Origin: Oscillospiraceae bacterium
GTDB taxonomy: Bacteria > Bacillota > Clostridia > UBA1381
Direction: 5' to 3'
Length of the DNA: 47,025 nucleotides
Assembly (NCBI GenBank): GCA_015068965.1
Contig: SVJN01000002.1
Location: 1-47,025, forward strand
Shown: piece by piece, positions 15,495 to 23,994 of the stretch
Layout of the letters: each line of letters starts with the position of its first letter
Numbering within the stretch: the first letter of the stretch is position 1
Program-made: the position numbers and the translations under genes
The notes under the pieces: generated by a model
The model's database searches: none
Seen by the model: the letters and a program-made list of their open reading frames with translations, nothing else
Told to the model about the DNA's origin: nothing

Positions 15495-16958
15495 TCATGC
15501 TTTTGGGGTAATCATCTCACCGGTTTCAGAGAAGAAATAGCCTTTCTGATTCACAAAAAACAAACCGCAATCATTGACAATCATAAACATTTCTGCGTGA
15601 ATATCCCCGGACAGAAAAGCACCCGTTTTATCAATGTAATGATAGATTCCCGGCTCGGTTTCCACAATGGCTTTTCCATCAAAAAATTCGCTTGCATCAC
15701 AAAAAATTGGCGGAATAACTATCTGTTGATTGATATCAAGATATCCCCATAATCCATTTTCACAAAACGCAAACAGACCTTCAGAACAAGGCTTCAGCTT
15801 TTCGTATTGAAAATCAATGATAATTTGATGTTCCATATCTACTACACCGTACCGATTGTTTTTACAAGCAACAATCCAGCCGTCGCACAGTTCAAAGGAA
15901 TCATATTCTTCACCACAAAACACGGTCTCAAACGCTGTATTGATGATATTATGATTTATTTTTGCGTAACCATTCTGAAAATTTCCAAGCGCACAAGATG
16001 AATCATTTCCAGAAGGATATTTTGCTTTTATTTCACCCGTTCTATCAATATAACAATCATAATATTTCCCATTTTCCTGAATCGTCACCGGGGCTAACCC
16101 ATTATGAAAAGCTCCGTCCCCGGATTCGTTCCAGAATCTTTCCGCTATCACAGTATTTCCTTGTTTGTTGATAAAGGAAAACAAACCCGGATAACCATCA
16201 TGCCTTTCAGAAACCATTGCCAGACCTTCCGAAAACTCTTTGGCATAATGATATTTACAAGGAATTACCTCAACGCCCCTCTTATCAATATATCCGTAAT
16301 TCCCATCCTTTTCGACAACTGCCAGTCCCTCCGAAAAGTGACCGATTGCGTTATATTTGGGCGTGGTGATTATATGCCCGTTTTTGTCCATCAATCCATA
16401 AAGCACATCCGATTCGTTTTCGTCTGAATACCACAGATAAATTTCTTTTTCTTCCTGTACTGGTTTTGACAAGCCTTGCATCAAAATCATTCTTTGTTCC
16501 TGATTCCAATCAACAGAAAATCCCAATAATTCTGCCAATTGACGCAATGGAAGATAGGCACTGTTTTGTATAACAACAATCGGTTGTTGCAGCTGTACCC
16601 GATATCCATTGACCTTGATTGAAAAATCGGAAACGGTTGCAGGCACAACCGCAGCCTCTTCCAAAGCCGACATCATGTTTGTTTCCTGTGCATGAATGAT
16701 ACCAATACTGCTGATATTGATTGTTTTTTCGGCGCTATCCCATGCGATATACATTTGAAAAAGCTCTCCGATTTCCCGGATTGGCAGATAAGTATAATCA
16801 TCAACCAAAAACATCGCATTTTTCATTTGATATTCCTGCCCGTTTAACATCAACGGGTACCGGACTGCAAGTGCATTTTTGGTGGTATGATTCTGCGCCG
16901 AAACAACCGGTACAAAAAGTATCATGACAAAAAGGAATAACCATTGTTTTATCTTCAT
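15495..16958 (-). CDS. Secreted WG-repeat protein with copper-amine-oxidase-type N-terminal domain
   Basis: The start at 16958 (MKIKQWLFLF, 487 residues) is preferred over the track start at 17006 because GGGAGGGAAGG lies immediately upstream and a clean signal peptide follows (cleavage near VVSAQ). Residues about 25-170 carry two units of the stalk domain often named copper amine oxidase N-terminal, with TYLPIREIGELF and AYLPLRQLAELLGFSVDW. The rest is a series of WG-type repeats (EGLAVVEKDGNYGYIDKRG, GLFAFCENGLWGYLDINQQ) that fold as a beta-propeller-like or solenoid array. These proteins are surface-exposed and of unknown binding target. Confidence 0.9.
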   Translation of the reverse strand: MKIKQWLFLFVMILFVPVVSAQNHTTKNALAVRYPLMLNGQEYQMKNAMFLVDDYTYLPIREIGELFQMYIAWDSAEKTINISSIGIIHAQETNMMSALEEAAVVPATVSDFSIKVNGYRVQLQQPIVVIQNSAYLPLRQLAELLGFSVDWNQEQRMILMQGLSKPVQEEKEIYLWYSDENESDVLYGLMDKNGHIITTPKYNAIGHFSEGLAVVEKDGNYGYIDKRGVEVIPCKYHYAKEFSEGLAMVSERHDGYPGLFSFINKQGNTVIAERFWNESGDGAFHNGLAPVTIQENGKYYDCYIDRTGEIKAKYPSGNDSSCALGNFQNGYAKINHNIINTAFETVFCGEEYDSFELCDGWIVACKNNRYGVVDMEHQIIIDFQYEKLKPCSEGLFAFCENGLWGYLDINQQIVIPPIFCDASEFFDGKAIVETEPGIYHYIDKTGAFLSGDIHAEMFMIVNDCGLFFVNQKGYFFSETGEMITPKA

Positions 16959-17004
16959 AAAAGCCTTCCCTCCCATTTTATGAACGAAGCCTTCCCACAA
17001 TTTC

Positions 17005-17033
17005 ATTATATACTATTTGCCTGGAAATTACAA
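17005..17033 (-). promoter_or_regulatory. Promoter of the WG-repeat gene
   Basis: On the minus strand TTGTAA, a 17-bp spacer and TATAAT lie about 45 bp upstream of the chosen start. This position also argues against the track start at 17006, which would fall inside the -10 region. Confidence 0.78.
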
Positions 17034-17058
17034 GATTTTTCATAGATTCTTAAAAACG

Positions 17059-17240
17059 AACAAAGCGGCTTCGCCGCAACCGCTCCATAAAATTATCCTG
17101 TACTTTGAACTGATGCAGAGCGGTAAGAAGAAGCAGGTCGCTTTGTTACGCCCATGTGCGTTTCCGCCATTGGCGGAAAATTTCGCACGGGCATTCAATT
17201 CTTTTTACTTTATAGGAACGAAGTTTCCTATAAAGCAAAA
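17059..17240 (+). repeat. R1 structured repeat, copy B
   Basis: It matches copy A along its length. In the second module the stem pair changes from CCGCTATTAGCGG to CCGCCATTGGCGG, a paired change that keeps the hairpin. It is directly followed by an R3 element, and the two fill the gap between the WG-repeat gene and oadA. Confidence 0.9.
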
Positions 17241-17242
17241 AA

Positions 17243-17346
17243 GGCTATTGCGTGAAACATTCTTGTGTATATTTGATTCAAAATTGTAGGGGCGATATAA
17301 ACATCGCCCCTACAAGAATACACTATATGCTTTTCACGCAATAGCC
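17243..17346. repeat. R3 element, copy 3 (short form)
   Basis: The ends GGCTATTGCGTGAAA and TTTTCACGCAATAGCC are nearly perfect inverted repeats. The core has only one palindrome, GTAGGGGCGATataaacATCGCCCCTAC. The element lies just after the oadA stop and could terminate the oad transcript. Confidence 0.85.
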
Positions 17347-17362
17347 CTCTATATTTTTTATC

Positions 17363-18778
17363 TTATGACAAGTCTTGTACAAACAAGGTTCTTACACCTT
17401 CTGCAGCCGCATTCTTTTCAGCTTCTGCCTTTGCCGCACCACCGTTATCACGGTAATCGAAGAACTTCGGTGCAACCTGCGGGAAGAGTGCATAGCTCAG
17501 AACATCCTCTTCCGACTTTGCAATGCCCTTGGTTTCTTCTCTGTAGCCCGGCAATTCCGGCTTTAACAAATCAGCAGGACGGCAGGTAATCGGAGCTTCA
17601 TCCCCGATTGCGAGCTTTCTTACTTCTTCGTTTACTTCTCCCGGAAGCTGACCGTACTCACCCTTTAACAAGCCCTTGGATTCCTTGGAAATCATCTTGT
17701 ATCTTCCCATCAGGACATTCAGAACTGCTTGTGTTCCGACAATCTGGCTGGTCGGGGTTACGAGCGGCGGATAACCGAAGTCTTTTCTGACTCTGGGCAC
17801 TTCTTCGAGCACCTCATAGTAACGGTCTTCAGCATTTGCCTGCTTCAGCTGAGAAATCAGGTTGGAGAGCATTCCGCCCGGAACCTGGTACAATAACGCA
17901 TTCGGGTCAACATTCAGCACCTTCGGGTCGAGGGTGCCTTCTGCCTTCATCTTGTCTGCAACCTTTCTGAAGTGTTCAGCCGCTTCTGCGAGAACCTTCA
18001 AATCCAGACCGGTATCACGGTCGGTTCCCTTTAAGGTAGCAACCAATGCTTCAGTAGACGGGTTTGCTGTACCGTTTGCCAACGGAGACAATGCACAGTC
18101 AACAATATCAACGCCTGCCTGAACTGCCATGAGATTGGTCATATCACCGGTACCTGCAGTATTATGGGTATGCAGGTGAATCGGAACACTTACATTTTCC
18201 TTGAGCTTCTTCACCAGCTCATACGCATCGTACGGGAGCAGGAGGTTTGCCATATCCTTGATACAGATGGTATCTGCACCCATCTTTTCTAAGTCGCAAG
18301 CCAATCTGACAAAGTAGTCGATATCATGCACCGGGCTGACGGTGTAGGAGATTGCAGTTTCACACATACCGCCATATTCCTTTACGAACTTGACAGCCGC
18401 TTCTAAGTTTCTCTTATCGTTCAATGCGTCGAACACTCTGACAACGTCAATACCGTTTTCAATCGACTTTTTACAGAACTGTTCTACCACGTCATCTGCA
18501 TAGTGCTTATAGCCTAAAATATTCTGACCGCGGAACAGCATCTGGAGCTTGGTGTTCGGCATTGCCTTTTTCAAAGCTCTTAAGCGTTCCCACGGATCTT
18601 CATTTAAAAAACGCATACAAGCATCAAAGGTTGCTCCGCCCCAGCACTCCAAAGACCAATAGCCAACACGGTCTAATGCTTCACAAGCCGGAAGCATATC
18701 CTCAAGCTTCATTCTGGTTGCCGCCTGAGATTGATGCGCATCACGCAAAATTGTATCTGTGATAAATAATTTACTCAT
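17363..18778 (-). CDS. oadA: Oxaloacetate decarboxylase alpha / carboxyltransferase subunit
   Basis: The protein is the carboxyltransferase of a sodium-pumping decarboxylase. It moves the carboxyl group of oxaloacetate (or a related acid) to biotin on the separate carrier protein. The 471 residues show the family's TIM-barrel start DTILRDAHQSQAATRM, the FRGQNILGYKHYADD segment, and the metal-binding HTHNTAGTG. The biotin carrier domain of long OadA proteins is missing and is encoded by the neighbouring BCCP gene. AGAAAGGATG is the ribosome site. It is last in the operon, and a 277-bp palindromic element separates it from oadB. The substrate could also be methylmalonyl-CoA-linked or glutaconyl-type, but the sequence favours the pyruvate/oxaloacetate group. 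Confidence 0.92.
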   Translation of the reverse strand: MSKLFITDTILRDAHQSQAATRMKLEDMLPACEALDRVGYWSLECWGGATFDACMRFLNEDPWERLRALKKAMPNTKLQMLFRGQNILGYKHYADDVVEQFCKKSIENGIDVVRVFDALNDKRNLEAAVKFVKEYGGMCETAISYTVSPVHDIDYFVRLACDLEKMGADTICIKDMANLLLPYDAYELVKKLKENVSVPIHLHTHNTAGTGDMTNLMAVQAGVDIVDCALSPLANGTANPSTEALVATLKGTDRDTGLDLKVLAEAAEHFRKVADKMKAEGTLDPKVLNVDPNALLYQVPGGMLSNLISQLKQANAEDRYYEVLEEVPRVRKDFGYPPLVTPTSQIVGTQAVLNVLMGRYKMISKESKGLLKGEYGQLPGEVNEEVRKLAIGDEAPITCRPADLLKPELPGYREETKGIAKSEEDVLSYALFPQVAPKFFDYRDNGGAAKAEAEKNAAAEGVRTLFVQDLS

Positions 18779-18797
18779 AATTCTATCATCCTTTCTG

Positions 18798-19074
18798 TAG
18801 GGTGACAGAAGTTATCTGAACCTCGATTTTCAATGGTTAATTTTCGCTTCTGCCACGTTAAAATACTCGGTAATCCGCCAGGATTACCTGCGTTTTTGCC
18901 TTACATAAGCATAAATTTCCCTCTTTGAAAATTCTTCGACCTTAAGCTGATGAAATTTCGTGGGGATTTTGGCTCGGAAGATGAAGCAAGGCTGACGCCT
19001 TGCAAAGATGACAAGCCGAAATACACCGAAATTACGCTGCTTAAGGCGTGGTTCGGATATCTCCTGTCACCCTA
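18798..19074. repeat. 277-bp palindromic element between oadB and oadA
   Basis: The ends TAGGGTGACAG and CTGTCACCCTA form inverted repeats that extend, imperfectly, to about 25 bp (through ATCTGAACC and GGTTCGGAT). Inside are further hairpins, including GGTAATCCgccaGGATTACC and GCAAGGCtgacGCCTTGC. It begins four bases after the oadB stop and ends just before the oadA ribosome site. It has no open frame of note. It looks like a MITE-type insertion or a conserved structured RNA in the operon mRNA. Confidence 0.85.
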
Positions 19075-19077
19075 TCA

Positions 19078-20328
19078 TTACAGAATCGCAAGCAATACAC
19101 CTGCCGCGATTGCCGAACCGATAACACCGGCAACATTCGGGCCCATTGCATGCATCAAGAGGAAGTTTGCAGGGTTTTCCTTCTGTCCAACCATCTGCGA
19201 AACTCTTGCCGCCATCGGAACTGCGGAAACACCGGCAGAACCAATCAACGGATTGATTTTCTTCTTCAGGAAAAGGTTCATGAACTTCGCCAGCAATACA
19301 CCGCCTGCGGTACCACAACCAAATGCAACAACACCCATCGCCACAATTCCGAGTGTCTTGAAGGACAAGAAGGTTTGTGCGGTTGCGGTTGCACCAACAG
19401 AAATACCAAGGAAAATGGTTACAATGTTCATCAATTCGTTCTGAACGGTCTTGGAAAGTCTTTCGGTTACACCACAAACATTCAACAAATTACCGAGCAT
19501 CAGACAACCTACCAACGGTGTTGCAGACGGAACCAGAAGCGAAACAAAGATGGTTACCACAAACGGGAAAATAATTTTCTCTGTCTGAGAAACCGGACGC
19601 AATTCCTTCATCACAATCTGTCTTTCCTTCTTGGTGGTTAACAGCTTCATAATCGGAGGTTGAATTACCGGAACGAGTGCCATATAGGAATATGCCGCAA
19701 CAGCAATTGGACCTAAGAGGTCAGGCGCCAATCTGGAGGTTACAAAAATTGCGGTCGGGCCGTCTGCGCCACCGATAATACCGATAGAACCTGCTTCTGC
19801 CGGAGTAAATCCAATATAACGTGCACCGATAAATGCAAGGAAAATACCAAGCTGTGCCGCCGCACCCAACAAAAGACTCTTCGGGTTTGCAATCAACGGG
19901 CCGAAATCGGTCATTGCACCAACGCCGATGAAAATCAAACAAGGATAAATACCAAGCTTTACACCCAAGTAAAGAATATCAAGCAAACCAAGGCTGATTT
20001 CTTTTCCAACCTCTACGGTTGCAAGTACGGCTTCTGAAACACCTGCCGCCTTCATTTCTGCGATAAATTCAGCAGTAACCGGTGCACCGCCAAATAAATC
20101 CCAATGAATGTGTCCGCCTGCAAACAGAATTTCATGATACATTTCCGCACCAAACAAGTTGGTCAAAAGCATACCGAAAGAAATCGGCAACAACAATAAC
20201 GGCTCAAACTTCTTTACGATTGCTAAGTATGCCAGCACACAAGCAACCAGAATCATAACTAATTGCAACGGGTTCTGAGAAACCATGTAAAAACCCGTCT
20301 GCTCTAAAAAGTTCAAAATTCCTTCCAT
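19078..20328 (-). CDS. oadB: Sodium-translocating decarboxylase beta subunit
   Basis: OadB is the integral membrane subunit that decarboxylates carboxybiotin and pumps sodium ions out of the cell. The 416-residue protein has about nine to eleven membrane spans and the strongly conserved [20 protein letters not shown] segment that carries the Na+-binding aspartate, plus [11 protein letters not shown]-like sequence near the C-terminus ([20 protein letters not shown]). Length and motifs fit the family well. It is downstream of the biotin carrier gene by 19 bp and shares its transcript. Confidence 0.95.
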   Translation of the reverse strand: MEGILNFLEQTGFYMVSQNPLQLVMILVACVLAYLAIVKKFEPLLLLPISFGMLLTNLFGAEMYHEILFAGGHIHWDLFGGAPVTAEFIAEMKAAGVSEAVLATVEVGKEISLGLLDILYLGVKLGIYPCLIFIGVGAMTDFGPLIANPKSLLLGAAAQLGIFLAFIGARYIGFTPAEAGSIGIIGGADGPTAIFVTSRLAPDLLGPIAVAAYSYMALVPVIQPPIMKLLTTKKERQIVMKELRPVSQTEKIIFPFVVTIFVSLLVPSATPLVGCLMLGNLLNVCGVTERLSKTVQNELMNIVTIFLGISVGATATAQTFLSFKTLGIVAMGVVAFGCGTAGGVLLAKFMNLFLKKKINPLIGSAGVSAVPMAARVSQMVGQKENPANFLLMHAMGPNVAGVIGSAIAAGVLLAIL

Positions 20329-20347
20329 GTTTTACTCACCCCTTCAA

Positions 20348-20710
20348 TTATTGAATGGTGCAAAGAACAGTTCCGGTCTGAACGGTGGTACCCTTTGCAA
20401 TGACAGAGGTAACCTTACCTGCGCACGGAGCCATGATTTCATTTTCCATCTTCATTGCTTCCAAAATCATCAGGACATCACCTGCGTTTACGCTCTGACC
20501 TTCAGAAACCTTGACATCCAGGATGGTACCCGGCATCGGACAAGCAACCTGCTCGCCTGCACCACTTGCTGCCGCCGGAGCCGGTGCTGCCTGCGGAGCC
20601 GGTGCCGGAGCTGCCTTAGGAGCCGGAGCTGCTGCAGCCTGGTCGTCTGATAATAATTCGATTCCGATTTCGTATTCTGTTCCGTTTACATTTACCTTAT
20701 ACTTTTTCAT
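20348..20710 (-). CDS. Biotin carboxyl carrier protein of the decarboxylase
   Basis: The 120-residue protein ends in a biotinyl domain with the ILEAMKMENEI motif; Lys87 is the biotinylation site. A flexible linker of Ala and Pro (residues about 24-50) lets the domain swing between OadA and OadB. The first 20 residues form a short beta-structured region. It corresponds to the C-terminal part of full-length OadA proteins and is a separate gene here, as in several Clostridia. It lies between oadG and oadB. The ribosome site is AGAAGGATAAG. Confidence 0.95.
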   Translation of the reverse strand: MKKYKVNVNGTEYEIGIELLSDDQAAAAPAPKAAPAPAPQAAPAPAAASGAGEQVACPMPGTILDVKVSEGQSVNAGDVLMILEAMKMENEIMAPCAGKVTSVIAKGTTVQTGTVLCTIQ

Positions 20711-20737
20711 ATTCTTATCCTTCTTTCTTTAAAATTA

Positions 20738-21031
20738 TTAGACTCTTTTGAATGATACAACACGAATGTTCTTGACATCCGTTCCCAGCTCCTCCGCAAT
20801 CACTGCGCAGATGCCTGCAATCATTGCCTGCTTGTTTTCAATCGGAGCATCCGCAACGGGCTTTGCCGCCGGTGCCGGAGCCGCCTTGGGAGCAGGTGCT
20901 GTTTCCTTGTTTTTTGTGAATGCTCTGACAACTGCGCTCATAATTCCACACAGTAAAACCAGACAAATCAGGCCTACAAAAACCGTACCAAGACCCAAAC
21001 AAATCACAAAAGCATTACTTACCTCTGGCAT
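20738..21031 (-). CDS. oadG: OadG-type gamma subunit of the decarboxylase
   Basis: OadG is a small membrane protein that holds the decarboxylase complex together and usually binds zinc through its C-terminus. The start at 21031 (MPEVSNAF, 97 residues) is chosen because AAGGAGG lies about 10 bp upstream; the track start at 21094 would include untranslated leader. One membrane helix (residues about 5-32) is followed by an Ala/Pro linker and a C-terminal segment IAGICAVIAEELGTDVKNIRVVSF, which resembles the end of the OadG/methylmalonyl-CoA decarboxylase delta group. It is the first gene of the oadG-BCCP-oadB-oadA operon. Confidence 0.85.
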   Translation of the reverse strand: MPEVSNAFVICLGLGTVFVGLICLVLLCGIMSAVVRAFTKNKETAPAPKAAPAPAAKPVADAPIENKQAMIAGICAVIAEELGTDVKNIRVVSFKRV

Positions 21032-21256
21032 AAAATGTTTGCCTCCTTTCTGCTGTAGGTTATCGTGCGATTGTAACACACAATCGCAATGCAAAATTCA
21101 AAATGCGAAATGCAAAATGATTGTAGCTTTGCACTTTGCAGCATATTTTTTACCGTCGGATATGGTAAATACAAACAACAATACAATGGTTAAAGCCTTA
21201 TATTTTTGTTCATATTTTTCTTCTTTTTAAAGAAATACCAAAATCCGCCCATTATC

Positions 21257-21284
21257 ATTTTACCTGAAAATAGCAATATTTCAA
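21257..21284 (-). promoter_or_regulatory. Candidate promoter of the oad operon
   Basis: On the minus strand TTGAAA, a 16-bp spacer and TAAAAT lie about 225 bp upstream of oadG. The intervening leader contains short AAAATGC repeats (21090-21120) and nothing else I recognise. Confidence 0.45.
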
Positions 21285-21375
21285 GTGGAAATTTTATTTT
21301 TTAGCACACCTGACATTTTTTTGTCAAATTCCGCCCTCCCTTTTGTTGGAAATACCCATACACAAGACAAAAAAA

Positions 21376-21688
21376 GCTGTTGCCTAAAACGCATAATTGT
21401 GTATTCATTTTCTTGTATGGGGCGATGCCTACATCGCCCCGCAATCCGGACAGATGTAGACATCCGCCCCTACTGCAATGTAACAACTAAAAGTTGACAA
21501 TCCCTCAGTCACTTCGTGACAGCTCCTTTTACACAAGGGAGCCGGACATGGGAGCCTTCAAGCCCTCCTTGTGTAAAGGAGGGTGGCACGCAAAGCGTGA
21601 CGGGAGGATTGATTTGTGTAAAGTTTTAGTTGATACAAGATACTACAAGCTTGAATCAAATATACACAAGAATGTTTCACGCAACAGC
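21376..21688. repeat. R3 element, copy 4, split by a nested element
   Basis: The left end GCTGTTGCCTAAAACGCA and the inverted right end GAGGCTGTTGCGTGAAACA match copies 1 and 3. The left half has the usual double palindrome (GGGGCGATGcctaCATCGCCCC and a weaker CGGACAGATG..CATCCGCCC). The right arm resumes at ACTACAAGCTTGAATCAAAT after a nested insertion. It lies just past the histidine kinase stop. Confidence 0.8.
21485..21631. repeat. Nested palindromic element inside R3 copy 4
   Basis: The ends AACTAAAA and TTTTAGTT are inverted. Inside, AATCCCTC pairs with GGGAGGATT, and the arms hold GTCACTTCGTGAC, CTCCTTTTACACAAGGGAG and the inverse CTCCTTGTGTAAAGGAGGG, then CACGCAAAGCGTG. There is no coding content. 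It is probably a non-autonomous mobile element inserted into the R3 copy. Confidence 0.75.
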
Positions 21689-21699
21689 CTCAATTATTT

Positions 21700-23118
21700 T
21701 TATGCTTTTGTCAATGTAAAGGTAAACTTTGTAAATTTCACACCGTTTCCTTCCTTGGTTTCTGAGCTATCCACCCAGATTTGTTGCTTGTGCAATGTGA
21801 TAATATTCTTGACCATCGCAAGCCCGAGTCCTGCGCCCTTTTTATCACCGCTTCTGGATTTATCCGTCTTGTAGAACCGGTCAAAAATATGGTTGATATT
21901 ATCTTTTTCAATGCCGATTCCGAAATTCCCGACCGAGACATAAGCACGTTCATCCTTTGCCCAGGTAGAAATCAGAATTTTGGTGTTTTCAAAACTGAAC
22001 TTGATTGCATTGTCTAAAATATTAATGATAACACGTTTCATGGCATCCTTATCTGCAAGCACCTGAATCACATCCCTGGAAAATTCCACCTCAAGCTCTA
22101 AATTTCTGTCGGTGATGCGTTGCTCCAGCTGTATGATACACAAGCGTACCAATTCATTGATGTCAAATTTGGTGATATCCAGCTTGTATTCTGATGAGGA
22201 CATTTTCGACATTTCCAGCATATCATTGGTCATTTTTGTGAGCCGTACCGTCTCATCATATACCAGCTTTAAGTATTTCTTTTCCTCCTCGGGCGGAATG
22301 GTGCCGTCCAAAATACCGCCGATAAATCCGGTGATTGAGGTCATCGGTGTGCGTAGCTCGTGCGATACATCCGAAATAAATCCGGCACGCATTTCCTCCA
22401 ACCGCTCCAGATTATCCGCCATATAGTTAAAGCTGGATGCAAGCTGACCGATTTCATCCGCACTCGATACCTTGATCCGGTAATCAAATTTTCCGGATGC
22501 AATTTTGTTTACCGCACTGTTGATTGCCTTAATCGGTACCGAAATCCGTTTGGACTCAATATATACCAGAATAAAGGCAAGCAGAATTGCCATACCGCAG
22601 GACATCGTGAGCATATACAAAAATTCCAGCACCGTCCGGTTCATGTCGGGTAATGGTGTTGTGAAGAACATCGCCCCGGCAACACGGTCCCGATAATGAA
22701 CGGGAATCCCTACAATAAATTCCTTCTGAGCATAAACATTGCCAAAATAGGAACGGGTGGAAATCGTGTTTCCTGCCAACACTGCTGACATCAGCTGTGC
22801 CGGAACACGTTGCATTCCTGCAGTCGAGGCATACACCTTTCCCTGCGTGTCAATGACCGTGATGTCCGAATTAATCAGCTCCGACCAGGATTCGAGCATA
22901 TCCGCATACATTTTCTCCGACCGGGGATAACCGCCCTCAATCTGAAGCATTCCCGTCAGATACTCGATATCCTCTGCCGCCTTGTGTGCAATTTCAAATT
23001 GCTTGCGTGCGGTGTAGTTGTTGATAAATAAGGCCATTGCGACCGATACTGTCATCAGAACGAGGAAAAAATTCATCGCATTGGTCCAGAACAGTCGCTT
23101 GAAAATTGACCGGAACAT
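21700..23118 (-). CDS. Membrane sensor histidine kinase
   Basis: The 472-residue protein has a membrane helix near residues 12-33, an extracytoplasmic sensor region to about 155, and a second helix near 160-183. A HAMP domain follows (about 185-240, with SVPIKAINSAVNKIASGKFDYRI), then the phosphoacceptor motif FISDVSHELRTPMTSI, and an ATPase domain with the N box DNAIKFS, a G1-type FGIGIEKDNINHIFDRFYK and G2 GAGLGLAMVKNI. It should phosphorylate the response regulator whose gene ends 3 bp upstream. The signal and targets are not evident from neighbours. Confidence 0.95.
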   Translation of the reverse strand: MFRSIFKRLFWTNAMNFFLVLMTVSVAMALFINNYTARKQFEIAHKAAEDIEYLTGMLQIEGGYPRSEKMYADMLESWSELINSDITVIDTQGKVYASTAGMQRVPAQLMSAVLAGNTISTRSYFGNVYAQKEFIVGIPVHYRDRVAGAMFFTTPLPDMNRTVLEFLYMLTMSCGMAILLAFILVYIESKRISVPIKAINSAVNKIASGKFDYRIKVSSADEIGQLASSFNYMADNLERLEEMRAGFISDVSHELRTPMTSITGFIGGILDGTIPPEEEKKYLKLVYDETVRLTKMTNDMLEMSKMSSSEYKLDITKFDINELVRLCIIQLEQRITDRNLELEVEFSRDVIQVLADKDAMKRVIINILDNAIKFSFENTKILISTWAKDERAYVSVGNFGIGIEKDNINHIFDRFYKTDKSRSGDKKGAGLGLAMVKNIITLHKQQIWVDSSETKEGNGVKFTKFTFTLTKA

Positions 23119-23121
23119 CTG

Positions 23122-23808
23122 TTATCTCACCTCAAATTTATAGCCGACACCCCAAACCGTTTTGAGCTGCCAGTTACCTTCAATTCCCTCTAATTTTTCC
23201 CGGAGTCGCTTGATATGCACATCTACCGTTCTGGAATCGCCGAAATAGTCAAAGCCCCAGACCTCCTCCAAAAGCTGTTCTCTGGTAAATACCCGATTCG
23301 GATTGGATGCTAAATAGTATAACAGCTCCAGCTCCTTCGGTGGGATTTCAATGATTTTTTCCTTCAGCTTCAATTCGTAATTGGATAGGTTTACAGAAAT
23401 GTTCTGGAAGGAAATTTCCTTGTCCTGCTCCACATCCTTGCTCTCGTACCGACGCAATACCGCCTTGACACGAGCCACTAACTCCTTGGTTTCAAACGGC
23501 TTTACCATATAATCATCCGCACCAAGCTCCAGACCTAACACCTTGTCAAAGGTCTCTCCCTTTGCGGTCAGCATGATAATCGGTACCTCGCTGGTTTTGC
23601 GGATTTCCCGGCAAACCTGCCAGCCGTCTATCTCCGGCATCATGATGTCTAAAATAATCAGAGCCGGGTTTTCCATTTTGAACTTGTCCATTGCAATTTT
23701 TCCGTTTGCGGCACATACCGTCTGGAAACCTTCCTTTTCCAGATACAGCCGAATCAGCTCGGAAATATTCGCATCATCGTCTACAATCAGAATTTTATGT
23801 GTTGACAT
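23122..23808 (-). CDS. OmpR/PhoB-family response regulator
   Basis: The receiver domain (residues about 1-120) has the acidic pocket IVDDD and the phosphorylated Asp54 in LIILDIMMPE, then the conserved Thr and Lys (MLTAKGE, MVKPF). The C-terminal winged helix (about 130-228) shows IPPKELELLYYLASNPNRVFTREQLLEEVWGF. The start at 23808 (MSTHKILIVDDD, 228 residues) is chosen because GAGGTGATG lies upstream and receivers start this way; the track start at 23877 has no ribosome site. It is co-transcribed with the kinase gene. Confidence 0.95.
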   Translation of the reverse strand: MSTHKILIVDDDANISELIRLYLEKEGFQTVCAANGKIAMDKFKMENPALIILDIMMPEIDGWQVCREIRKTSEVPIIMLTAKGETFDKVLGLELGADDYMVKPFETKELVARVKAVLRRYESKDVEQDKEISFQNISVNLSNYELKLKEKIIEIPPKELELLYYLASNPNRVFTREQLLEEVWGFDYFGDSRTVDVHIKRLREKLEGIEGNWQLKTVWGVGYKFEVR

Positions 23809-23929
23809 AATCATCACCTCATCTCTATTGTAACATAAAAAAAAGAAATAATAAAGTCCCTGTGAAATTATTTTCAAAAATTTAACATTCTTGACACCTT
23901 TTTCGTTATAATCAACAGATCATAACATA

Positions 23930-23974
23930 AGAAAAAGAATGTTAAAAACCTGAATTTTTTAACATTCTTTTTCT
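23930..23974 (-). terminator. AT-rich palindrome, likely terminator of the sialidase-like gene
   Basis: AGAAAAAGAATGTTAAAAA pairs with TTTTTAACATTCTTTTTCT over 19 bp. It lies between the sialidase-like stop at 23995 and the response regulator start. A third copy of TTTAACATTCTT at 23881 could pair as an alternative. Confidence 0.6.
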
Positions 23975-23994
23975 TTACACGAGGGATGCGGACA

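Noticed and set aside
19048-19641. 197-residue plus-strand frame opposite oadB
   Set aside because: It is antisense to a clear sodium pump subunit and has no family features or ribosome site.
23891-23920. TTGACA followed by TATAAT on the plus strand
   Set aside because: The spacing is only 10 bp, and no plus-strand gene follows.
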